Below, one piece after another: positions 26,773-34,784 of a stretch of 64,000 nucleotides of DNA. Both the position numbers and the translations under genes were made by a program. Positions within the stretch are counted from its first letter, which is position 1; every line of letters starts with the position of its first letter. A model generated the notes under the pieces. That model was not told the DNA's origin and did no database searches. It saw only the letters and a list, made by a program, of their open reading frames with translations. The DNA comes from Bradyrhizobium frederickii (lineage in GTDB: Bacteria; Pseudomonadota; Alphaproteobacteria; Rhizobiales; Xanthobacteraceae), in assembly GCF_004570865.1 (NCBI RefSeq), contig NZ_SPQS01000001.1:124001-188000 (forward strand). Reading direction: 5' to 3'.

Positions 26773-27093
26773 ATGTCGTTGTCGCTGTCTTCGGAACAAA
26801 TGCGAAAAATTCTGTCTAATCCATCTTTTCGTGAGCTGACCGCCGCACGGGCACGGTTGCGGTGGGGGCTCTCGATCGTCACGTTGCTAATGTTCTTCGG
26901 CTTCATCGGGCTGATCTCAGCGGCGTCGTCAGCGCTCGGGAAGAGCATGGCAGGCGGAGCCGTTCCGTTGGGCATGTCGATCGCGCTTGGCATGATCGCC
27001 ATGGTCGTCGCCCTGACTGGTTACTATGTACGCCGTTCCAACACGTACTTCGACGGCCTGACACAGCTCGTTCGCCGGGAGTGTGGCCGATGA
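26773..27093 (+). CDS. DUF485 small inner-membrane protein, partner of the ActP-type symporter
   Basis: The protein has 106 residues from the ATG at 26773, with GGGAG just upstream; an ATG at 26758 is less well placed. It begins with the DUF485 hallmark [30 protein letters not shown] and has two hydrophobic helices (about residues 34-56 and 70-92). DUF485 genes (yjcH in E. coli) nearly always precede actP-type acetate/pyruvate symporter genes. The TGA at 27091 overlaps the ATG of the symporter (ATGA), so the two are translationally coupled. Confidence 0.9.
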   Translation: MSLSLSSEQMRKILSNPSFRELTAARARLRWGLSIVTLLMFFGFIGLISAASSALGKSMAGGAVPLGMSIALGMIAMVVALTGYYVRRSNTYFDGLTQLVRRECGR

Positions 27094-28783
27094 TGATGCG
27101 AATTCTACTGGCGGCCATCGCGGCGACAGTTTCCTTTTCCGCACATGCGCAGGCGACCGCTGTTGTAGCGGGGCGGGATCTCAATTGGATTGCCATCGGC
27201 ATGTTCCTGTTGATCGTCGCCGTCACGCTCCTCATTACCTATCGATCGGCTGGTCGAACCAAATCGAAGGCCGACTTCTATACGGCGGGACATGAGATCA
27301 CGCCGCTCCAGAACGGCCTGGCGATTGCGGGGGATTTCCTCTCGGCCGCGGCTTTCCTTGGTATCTCGGCGCTGATCTATGCGACCGGCTTTGATGGCCT
27401 CGTCTATGCGTTAGGCTTCTTGACGGGTTGGCCCATCGTGCTGTTCATGATGTCGGAGCGATTGCGTAACCTCGGCAGTTACACGTTCGCCGACGCAGCG
27501 TCGTTTCGCCTTGATCGGACCTCAGTCCGGTTGGTTGCCGCCACGGGCAGTCTCGTGGTCGTGCTGTTTTACCTGATCGCGCAGATGATCGGCGCCGGCA
27601 AGGTTATTCAGCTTCTGTTCGGCGTGAACTATCTGTTCGCAGTCGTTGGCGTCGGACTTCTGATGATCGTCTATGTCGCTGTCGGCGGCATGCAGGCTAC
27701 CACCTGGGTTCAGATCACCAAGGCGCTGCTGCTGCTGATCGGCGGCACATTGATGGCGCTGGTGGTGCTGTGGCGCTTCGATTTCAGTCTTGGACGTCTA
27801 TTTGCCGAGGCGAGCCGGGTGCACCCCAAGGGGGCCGCAGTTCTCTCTCCCGGTGGGCTGTTCGCTGAGCCGGTTTCCGCGATCTCGCTTGGACTCGCGC
27901 TGGTGTTCGGTACCGCGGGATTGCCGCATATCCTGATGCGGTTCTTCACCGTCAGCGATTCCGCAGGCGCAAGGAAGTCGGTTTTCTACGCGACGACTTG
28001 CGTGGCTTATTTCTGCCTGGTCATCCCGCTGTTCGGCTTTGCCGCGATGGTGGTCCTTATGCCGGACGCGAGTTTCTTCAACGTCGGCGCGGGCGGTCAA
28101 TTCAACAAGATTACCGATCTGATCGGCGGTCCCAATATGGCGGCGGTGCACCTGGCGGGCGCTCTCGGCGGACCAATCCTGCTTGGGTTTATCTCTGCCG
28201 TCGCGTTTGCCACCATACTCGCCGTGGTAGCCGGATTGACGCTCGCCGGCGCCTCCGCGGTGAGCCACGATATTTATGGGCAGGTGATTGCGAAGGGTGA
28301 CGCGCCGGAGGCACGTGAGGTCATGGTTGCTAAGATCGCCGCGGTCGCAATCGGCATCGTCGCGGTTGGCCTTGCCATCATTTTCGAGAACCAGAATGTC
28401 GCGTTCATGGCGGGGCTGGCGCTTTCGGTCGCGGCAAGCTGCAATTTTCCTGTGCTGGCGATGGCGATCCTCTGGCGCGGTACTACTACGCGCGGCGCGG
28501 TTGCCGGCGGCCTAGTCGGCCTATTCAGCTCACTCGTGTTTGTCGTGCTGAGCAAAACAGTCTGGGTCGCGGTGTTCCATTTCGCGGCGCCGTTGTTTCC
28601 ATACGATAACCGGCGCTCTTCTCGATGCCCCTGGCATTTCTGGTGATTTGGCTCGGTTCGCTGAGTGACCGAACTGCCCGTGCCGCGGCCGAGCGGCGCG
28701 CGTTTGATGCTCAGTTTGTGCAATCGGAGATCGGCATCGGCCTCTCTGAAGGCAACAACGCGCTGGCGGGAGTTGCACGATGA
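27090..28783 (+). pseudogene. actP: ActP-type cation/acetate symporter, single-base frameshift near the 3' end
   Basis: The protein is a solute:sodium symporter (SSS) of the ActP branch. A signal-like N-terminus is followed by [39 protein letters not shown] and about 13 membrane segments. The original frame breaks after FPYDN near base 28612, where GATAACCGGCGC lacks one C of the expected AACCCG, and it ends early at 28646. In the shifted frame the family C-terminus continues perfectly ([26 protein letters not shown]) to a TGA at 28781 that overlaps the next start as ATGA. Repaired length would be 564 residues. Either the gene is recently broken, losing about 57 terminal residues, or the base is a sequencing error. 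Confidence 0.85.
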
Positions 28784-30129
28784 ACGCCAACATCGACGAG
28801 ACCCACGATCCGGCGCGCCGCAGTTTTGTGTCGTCCGCCAACGATCCCTCCGGCGACTTCCCCATCCAGAACCTGCCGCTCGGTGTCTTCAGCCGTGGCA
28901 AGGACGGAAAGCGATCCGCGGGGATTGGGATCGGCGACCAGATCCTCGATCTTCATGCGGCGCACAGGGCCGGTCTCCTCCCGGCAGAAATTCCCGAGTG
29001 GACCGTCGCCGACTCCTCGCTCAACTCGCTGTTTGCGTTGGGACCTCGCGCGTTGCGCACCTTACGAAAGGCAATCAGTGCCGCGCTTGACGCGGGTTCA
29101 AGCGGTGAGGCTGCGCGCCACCGGGCGTCGGACCTGCTGGCCCCAATGGGCGCCTGCACGATGTATCGTCCGACCGCGGTGCCGAACTACACGGATTTTT
29201 ATGCCGGCATACATCACGCGAAGGCGGCGGGCGCACTTCTCACGCCTGAGAATCCGCTGCCCGCCAACTACAAATGGGTGCCGATTGCCTATCACGGACG
29301 GGCGTCTTCGGTGCAAGTCGGGCAGGGTGTTGTTCGCCGACCGATTGGACAGCGGCCGCCGTCGGTCGACGGAGGCAGTCCTGGCTTCGGTCCGTGCGAC
29401 CGGCTCGATTTCGAATTGGAGATGGGTTTCTATCTCAGCGGCGGCAACGAGCTCGGAAGTCCGATCCCGGTTGCGCGCGCAAGCGAACAGATTGTCGGCT
29501 ATTCACTTCTCAACGATTGGTCGGCGAGGGACGTCCAGCGCTGGGAGATGTACCCACTCGGACCATTCCTCAGCAAGAGTTTCGCAACGTCTGTCTCGCC
29601 GTGGGTTGTCACTGCGGACGCATTGGCGCCATTCCGCATTCCGGCGATGGTTCGTCCTCACGGGGACCCCCAGCCGTTGAAATATCTGCTCGACGACGAT
29701 GATCAGAAAAGTGGCGGGCTGGACATAAGCCTGAAGGTTTTTCTCACGACCGAAAAGATGCGGGCCGCAAGGGACGTTCCGGTCGAAATTCTCAGCTCGA
29801 ACGCCAAATATCTATATTGGACGCCGGCGCAGATGGTTGCGCACCACACGATCAATGGATGCAACCTTCTGCCGGGGGACCTGATCGGCACCGGCACGAT
29901 CTCCGGACCTACCGACGCTGAATTGAGCAGCATGCTCGAATTAACTTCTGCCGGAACCCGCCCCATTACGCTTCCCAACGGAGAGCGTCGCGGCTTTCTA
30001 CACGACGGTGACGAGATCCGATTTGAGGGGCGCTGCACTCGTGAGGGTTTTGCATCCATCGGCTTCGGAGTGTGCGTCGGAACGATTGCGGCATCTCATC
30101 AGACGGAGCTTGAAAGCAGGGCGGCCTGA
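28780..30129 (+). CDS. fahA: Fumarylacetoacetase
   Basis: This 449-residue protein of the FAH family cleaves 4-fumarylacetoacetate to fumarate and acetoacetate, the last step of tyrosine/homogentisate breakdown. The metal and catalytic residues of the mouse enzyme are all found with a constant offset of 13: D139 and H146 in NYTDFYAGIHHA, E212 and E214 in DFELEMGFY, and D246 in NDWSARD. Its N-terminal SH3-like domain is present, so it is the full-length eukaryote-like form and not a short FAH-domain hydrolase. The start overlaps the stop of the repaired symporter frame. No homogentisate dioxygenase gene is in the window, so a different diketo acid could be the substrate. Confidence 0.93.
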   Translation: MNANIDETHDPARRSFVSSANDPSGDFPIQNLPLGVFSRGKDGKRSAGIGIGDQILDLHAAHRAGLLPAEIPEWTVADSSLNSLFALGPRALRTLRKAISAALDAGSSGEAARHRASDLLAPMGACTMYRPTAVPNYTDFYAGIHHAKAAGALLTPENPLPANYKWVPIAYHGRASSVQVGQGVVRRPIGQRPPSVDGGSPGFGPCDRLDFELEMGFYLSGGNELGSPIPVARASEQIVGYSLLNDWSARDVQRWEMYPLGPFLSKSFATSVSPWVVTADALAPFRIPAMVRPHGDPQPLKYLLDDDDQKSGGLDISLKVFLTTEKMRAARDVPVEILSSNAKYLYWTPAQMVAHHTINGCNLLPGDLIGTGTISGPTDAELSSMLELTSAGTRPITLPNGERRGFLHDGDEIRFEGRCTREGFASIGFGVCVGTIAASHQTELESRAA

Positions 30130-30230
30130 TCCGCGCGTGTTAGGCGAAGAGTCGCCCCTCGAGCGATCCGCTTCGAGCGGGTTGGTACTGCCCGGAAGAC
30201 GGCAGAACAATAGCTGGGAGAGGGACTGCC

Positions 30231-30374
30231 ATGGAAAATTGCCACATGATCGCATACGCAATGATCACGATGCCGGACATCGACATGGAAGAGGTCCAGT
30301 TTGGACAACTTCTCGTCGTTATCGTAGCCTTATCGGTCGCCGTGGTGGGCCGCTTGGCTGCGTTTGTCTTCTGA
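30231..30374 (+). CDS. 47-residue predicted single-pass membrane peptide
   Basis: An ATG at 30231 follows a strong GGGAGAGGGA ribosome-binding site and opens a 47-codon frame ending at the TGA at 30372. The first 26 residues are polar with many methionines and acidic residues (PDIDMEEVQF). Residues 27-47 form one hydrophobic helix (LLVVIVALSVAVVGRLAAFVF). No family is recognised. It lies between the fumarylacetoacetase and class II aldolase genes on the same strand. The ribosome-binding site and the transmembrane helix are the only arguments that it is real. Confidence 0.45.
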   Translation: MENCHMIAYAMITMPDIDMEEVQFGQLLVVIVALSVAVVGRLAAFVF

Positions 30375-30667
30375 GCCCCTCATGATGCGGTCGATATCGC
30401 CGCAGGGCGCATGCAAAACTCGGCAAGCGAGTGTAGGAGGATAAATTGCGGCCCGCGGGGCGCTACTGAAGCACAGCCTATGCTTGCCTGGTTTATTCCG
30501 ACCATCAGGAATGGATCGGCGAGATGATTATAGTCGCGCAAGGTCAACGAACTTCCCGCCTAAGCAGGGTGGTGCAATTCCAGACCCTGTATTCGAAGGT
30601 CATAAAAGAACAGCCGGATCTGCTCAACTGAGGTGCCGGCCAGCAATAATCTTGTTCGGAGGATCGC

Positions 30668-31459
30668 ATGAACGTCCAAACTTCCCCTGGAGAAGTCAGC
30701 CAGAACGCTCTGGCCGCCGGAGAGCGGCTGGTCCGTGAGGACCTCGCTGCGCTGTATCATGTGTTTTTTGATCTAGGCTGGTGCGAACACATCTACAATC
30801 ACATCACGGCTCGCGTCCCGGGTCCCGAGAAGCACTTTCTGATCAATTCGTTCGGGCTGGCGTACAACGAAGTCACGGCTTCCAATCTCATCAAGATCGA
30901 TCTTGATGGGAATAAAGTTGTGGACGTTCCGGGTCGTGTCAATGCGCCGGGGTTCACGATCCACTCTTCGGTTCATGCCGCGCGCGATGACGCCCATTTC
31001 ATCGCCCACACGCACACGACAGCCGGTGTGGCCGTTGCTTGCACGGATGAGGGGCTCTCGCATCACAGCTTCTACGGCGCGATGCTTTACGAGCAAATCG
31101 CATATCACGATTTCGAGGGCATTTCGACGGATCTGGGCGAGCGCGAGCGCCTCGTCAAATCGCTCGGCAACAAGAACTACATGATCCTGAGACATCATGG
31201 GCTACTAACCTGCGGAAGGACTGCTGCGGAGGCGCTGTTCCGCATGACGGTCTTGCAACGCGCATGCGAGGTGCAGCTCGCAGCTGCAACGTTCGGGAAA
31301 GGCTGGCGGCCTTTGCCCGAAGAGATTCTGCGCCGTACGACGCGTCAGCTGCAGAGCGAGGTTGCGAAGGGCTTCGACGAGAAGACTGCCTTTGGGCAAG
31401 ATTCGTTCGAAGCTTATCGGCGCGCATTGGACGCAAAGGGTTCGCGTTACAGGGACTAA
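30668..31459 (+). CDS. Class II aldolase/adducin family protein
   Basis: The protein has 263 residues; GGAGG at 30658 precedes the ATG at 30668. The zinc-binding pattern of the fold is visible as H114 and H116 in AHTHTTAGVA and a further histidine in MILRHHGLLTCG, while LINSFGLAYNEVTASNLIKID forms the phosphate-side loop. Family members include fuculose-phosphate aldolase, but many homologues in catabolic clusters of this bacterial group are uncharacterised and may decarboxylate or cleave hydroxy-keto acids. It is the last intact gene before a decayed region, about 290 bp after the small membrane ORF, a gap in which nothing else stands out. Confidence 0.9.
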   Translation: MNVQTSPGEVSQNALAAGERLVREDLAALYHVFFDLGWCEHIYNHITARVPGPEKHFLINSFGLAYNEVTASNLIKIDLDGNKVVDVPGRVNAPGFTIHSSVHAARDDAHFIAHTHTTAGVAVACTDEGLSHHSFYGAMLYEQIAYHDFEGISTDLGERERLVKSLGNKNYMILRHHGLLTCGRTAAEALFRMTVLQRACEVQLAAATFGKGWRPLPEEILRRTTRQLQSEVAKGFDEKTAFGQDSFEAYRRALDAKGSRYRD

Positions 31460-31484
31460 GAGCGGTACCGGCGCGGTTCGCTGA

Positions 31485-31571
31485 ATGGACCGTGAGGAAT
31501 GGTGGCCGGACCAAGCGTTCCACCTGATCAAGGCGGTGCAGATCCATGGCGGCAGCGGCTACATCTGGGAG
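31485..31571 (+). pseudogene. Acyl-CoA dehydrogenase C-terminal fragment
   Basis: In the frame starting at 31485, bases 31527-31571 encode [15 protein letters not shown]. This is the acyl-CoA dehydrogenase C-terminal signature (A-x-Q-x-x-GG-x-GY-x-x-E) found in isovaleryl-CoA dehydrogenase and its relatives. Nothing recognisable precedes it and a stop follows five codons later, so it is a relic. It touches the carboxyltransferase relic that begins four bases downstream in another frame. Confidence 0.55.
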
Positions 31572-31575
31572 TGTC

Positions 31576-31692
31576 TTGTTCAGCGATAGCGCATTGAAGG
31601 GCGCCCATTTCATTCAGCTCTGCGACACGAATCGTACGCCGCTGCTGTTCCTGCAGAACATTACCGGTTTCATGGTCGGCCGCGAGTACGAG
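31576..31692 (+). pseudogene. Methylcrotonyl/acyl-CoA carboxylase beta-subunit fragment
   Basis: Thirty-nine codons encode [17 protein letters not shown] followed by [19 protein letters not shown]. This is the core of the biotin-dependent carboxyltransferase beta subunit, closest in style to methylcrotonyl-CoA carboxylase. The frame is open from an ATG at 31546 to a stop at 31756, but both flanks lose all similarity after GREYE and before LFS. A normal subunit is over 500 residues, so this is a gene remnant. With the adjacent dehydrogenase relic it suggests a deleted leucine/isovalerate-type operon. Confidence 0.65.
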
Positions 31693-32051
31693 CGGCGCGT
31701 TCGGCGTGCTGCCGCTCAGCAAGCGCAGTTGGGACCGAGCGCGGCGCGTCTTTGCTAGGTTTGTGCTGCTTGCGGCACCAACGCCGCAGCCCGTTCCTAC
31801 GGTCGTTCTGAGCTACAGTGAATACCCCTTGATGGGGTTTGCTGCGCCAGCATAATTGTCTCCGCCTCGAAGCGGCGCGCCGCATCAATGAATGGCCGAA
31901 GCCCGATCCCGACCTTTCGCTCAACGTGTCCGGCTTTTCGTCCCCGAAGATTTCGAGTGAGCGCTCTTTGATCTCGTGCGACGAATGCCCATTGTCGGTC
32001 GGTTAAGCCCAGCGGTGCGACCGGTAAGTCATTGATTGCTCTCACCCCGTC

Positions 32052-32101
32052 GCTGTCTCTTAATCAGCGGGTCCCAGGTTCGAGCCCTGGTGCGCCAACC
32101 A
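32052..32101 (+). pseudogene. 3' half of a tRNA gene (apparently tRNA-Lys, CTT); attachment-site-like scar
   Basis: The sequence holds an anticodon loop CTCTTAA (anticodon CTT) with a nearly paired stem, a five-base variable region, a perfect T-arm (CCAGG-TTCGAGC-CCTGG), the 3' acceptor strand TGCGCCA, a discriminator A and an encoded CCA at 32099-32101. The matching 5' acceptor strand (TGGCGCA) and a D-arm are absent upstream, so it cannot be a functional tRNA. Such 3' fragments are left where tRNA-targeting integrases insert islands. No integrase gene is visible in the window. Confidence 0.7.
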
Positions 32102-32813
32102 CCCTAAGATATTGGCCGCAAGGGCTTTTTTAAATTCCTAGGCAGAACAAACCGGGTCTCGTGCGACGCTTTTAATGGTCGTAGGTCGCAGAAGCCGGTG
32201 CGTTGAGGTAGATCCGCTTCGTGAGGACATTCTGCTTAAGGTGATCCTTGGCAAGCTCGCGCTCGTCCGAAGCGATCGGCCTTGCGACTAGTGAGGATGA
32301 GAATTCCTCCCTCTCCGCCATAATCCATAATAAAGCGGCTTCGAGAAAGCCACGCAAAATCGGGTCTTCCTGGTTGTGCGCCCTACCTCTCACCGCGCGA
32401 GGTTATCGCCACGATCGGCCGAGCTGCAGAGGCCGGTAGAGAGCCCGACGGATTCATCCGCGCTCGCCGATCCGGCCGGACACTTCGGCGCCAAAGGTGT
32501 ACTGCGGCATGAACTCGAACGGGACCGCGTCGACGGCGTCTCGAAGTGGTAGCGCTTCAATTTACGTTGCGATCAATTCAGAAGATTCTTTAGCGTGTCC
32601 TTCAATCGTCGCGTCTTGAGTCCGGTGCACGGACATTCTCACTTGTGGTGGTGCATCCGCAATCTGCGCCGAAGTACAATCTGATCATTAGTTCGGCCAC
32701 GCCCATCATGGGAGTGACTGCTTCCGTCAAGGCTGGACCCGGATCCGCTTCTGGCCCATCCTGAGGGAACGCTGGCGGCCATCGCCGGCCGTTCCAACAG
32801 CAGTCTCCACGCG

Positions 32814-34358
32814 ATGGACAGAGATCGTCACCCGGGCAAGCGAGTATCCCTTGCAGGAATGCATATCGACCGGACGTCGGGCGTGCCACTGCATTTGCAG
32901 ATTGCGGCCCACATCCGCGGCTGCATTTTACGCGGTGTCTTTCCGGCTGGAACGCAGTTCCTGGGCTCGCGGGAGATCGCGCGGGAATTGGGCTGCTCGC
33001 GCACGGTGGTGCTGACCGCGTGGGATCTGCTTTACGCCGAGGGGTATCTGGAATCGACGCCACGCGGCAGCGTGCTGGTGGCGTCCGTCGCGATGCCGTG
33101 TGCAGAACCGCCGCCTACTGCGTCGCCCTGGGCTGGGCCCGCCAATATGTCGAAGCGCTGGCGATCGCTGCTTGGTCTGGATTACGAGACCAATTGGCCG
33201 TCCGTGTTCGCGCCTGGCGCGCCCGACATCTCGACATTTCCCTTCAAGGAATGGTCACGCCTGCTGCGCCAGACTTGGCAAAATCCGAGGGAACAGGAGT
33301 GCCTCGACCTTCCTGCCGAAGGTCACCCGCGGCTGCGGAGCGAGATCGCGAATTTTCTCGGCTCGGTGCGAGGGCTGGTCTGCTCGCCGGAAGAGGTCGT
33401 TGTCACGCCCGGTACGTCGGGTGCGCTGGATTTCTGCAGCCGGATGATCCTCGATCCCGGAGACGAGGTCTGGGTCGAGGAGCCCGGCTTCATCGAGGCC
33501 CGAGGGGCACTGACGGCAGCCGGCGCGAAGCTCGTTCCAATTCCCGTCGATGACAAGGGCCTCGTCGTTTCGGAGGGCATCGGGCGTGCACCGCGCGCGA
33601 AGCTGATCGTGGTCACGCCGTCGCACCAATATCCGCTCGGCGTCAGCATGGGCCTGGAGCGGCGTCTCGAGTTGCTCGACTGGGCCAGCAGGAACGACGT
33701 CTGGGTGATCGAGGACGACTACAATTCGGAATTCAGACATCAGGACAGCATGATCGCCTCTTTGCGTTCGCTCGATCGCGAGGGACGGGTGATCTATTTC
33801 GGCACCTTCTCCAAGATGATGATGCCTAATCTGCGGCTCGGCTACATGGTCGCCAACAGGCATTTCATCGCCGGATTTTCCAAGGGTCGCGCGCGGATCG
33901 ACGTGCACACTTCCGGCATCGGACAGCTCGCTTTGGCCGAGTTCATGCGGGAAGGGCACCTGCTGCGACATCTCCGTGCGATGCGCCGGGTCTATGCGAG
34001 CAGGCGAAAGGCTCTGATCGAGGCGATCACGGCCCAGGCGCCGGATGATCTGATCGTGTCCTCCGCCGTCACCGGGCTGCATCTCGTCGCGCTTTTCACC
34101 GAGGCGATGCAAGCGCGGATGAGTGATCGCGAAGCGGCGGCTGCCGTGAAACAGGCCGGCATCCACGTCCAGCCGCTCTCGCAGAATTTTCTGGAGCAAC
34201 CGACGCGACAGGGCCTCGTGTTCGGCTACGGACGTCTGCGCGTCGAGGACGCCTCGCCGCTGCTTGCGAGAGTGGTGGCTTGCATCGGCAGCGACTCGCG
34301 CAATGCACCATCCAAACCGCCAATCTCTTCCCTTGCTGCTGCAATAAAGAGAGGCTGA
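32814..34358 (+). CDS. MocR/PdxR family regulator (GntR wHTH plus aminotransferase-like domain)
   Basis: This 514-residue protein starts at the ATG at 32814 or possibly at 32859; neither has a good ribosome-binding site. An N-terminal GntR winged helix (about residues 23-90: PLHLQIAAHIRGCILRGVFP, REIARELGCSRTVV) is joined by a linker to a fold-type I aminotransferase domain. PLP ligands are visible: DDYNSEF near 301-307 and the Schiff-base lysine K334 in FGTFSKMMMPNLRLGY. MocR proteins sense PLP adducts of amino compounds and activate neighbouring catabolic genes. It precedes the hydantoinase operon on the same strand, whose chemistry yields amino acids, so it is the expected regulator. Confidence 0.92.
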   Translation: MDRDRHPGKRVSLAGMHIDRTSGVPLHLQIAAHIRGCILRGVFPAGTQFLGSREIARELGCSRTVVLTAWDLLYAEGYLESTPRGSVLVASVAMPCAEPPPTASPWAGPANMSKRWRSLLGLDYETNWPSVFAPGAPDISTFPFKEWSRLLRQTWQNPREQECLDLPAEGHPRLRSEIANFLGSVRGLVCSPEEVVVTPGTSGALDFCSRMILDPGDEVWVEEPGFIEARGALTAAGAKLVPIPVDDKGLVVSEGIGRAPRAKLIVVTPSHQYPLGVSMGLERRLELLDWASRNDVWVIEDDYNSEFRHQDSMIASLRSLDREGRVIYFGTFSKMMMPNLRLGYMVANRHFIAGFSKGRARIDVHTSGIGQLALAEFMREGHLLRHLRAMRRVYASRRKALIEAITAQAPDDLIVSSAVTGLHLVALFTEAMQARMSDREAAAAVKQAGIHVQPLSQNFLEQPTRQGLVFGYGRLRVEDASPLLARVVACIGSDSRNAPSKPPISSLAAAIKRG

Positions 34359-34784
34359 GCCGATCGCCATGCATAGCTCCGGGGCAGGCGAACATCCCGC
34401 CGGGCCGGTCGGTCGCCTGCAAATTAGACAGAGGATTTGACGCGTTCGGATTGCGCGGCAGCGGATCCCGCGATTTGCGCGGAGAAATCTCTGGCACGCT
34501 GCACTTTTCCCGCGTGGACCGGTCCGCGCTCGCCTGCCGTCGCCGCGGGCAGCGCTGCATCAAAACGTGCAGCAGCCGGCGCGGCGCGCGGCTAACGTCG
34601 CGTGCTGGTCTAGCGGATTGGGACAACTCTGGCTCTATCCCCCGCCTATCGCTCTGTCGCACGCTTCCGGTCGGTGGCATGACAGGGGATGCATAATGAG
34701 CGCTCTCGGTTTGGCATTGGACTTTGCGATGGGTCGGAAGCAACCGGCGTCTGGTCTGGACCGGACGCGTAGCTGACTGTGCAG
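34359..34784 (+). promoter_or_regulatory. Promoter region of the hydantoinase operon; direct repeats as possible MocR sites
   Basis: No convincing gene lies in these 426 bases. CTGGTCTA at 34605-34612 recurs as CTGGCTCTA at 34629-34637, with 24 bp between starts, and CTGGTCTGG appears again at 34751. MocR proteins typically bind direct repeats, so these are candidates for the upstream regulator. The repeats are short and the link is inferred. Confidence 0.3.

Larger units (their letters stand above)
31460..32813. other. Decayed 1.35-kb junction region without an intact gene
   Basis: Besides the two relics and the tRNA fragment listed separately, this stretch has only doubtful frames. A leftward 82-codon frame (31797-32045, containing IGLRPFIDAARRFEAETIM) and a leftward 73-codon frame with a GTG start (32172-32393) have no recognisable family. 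On the minus strand, 32454-32561 encodes a plausible protein C-terminus (PFEFMPQYTFGAEVSGRIG) cut off upstream by a stop. Composition is visibly more AT-rich than to the right. It looks like a recombination or deletion scar. Confidence 0.6.

Noticed and set aside
32172..32393. Leftward 73-codon frame with a GTG start in the junction region
   Set aside because: It has no recognisable family, no clear ribosome-binding site and lies in a region full of gene debris, so it is not listed as a gene.
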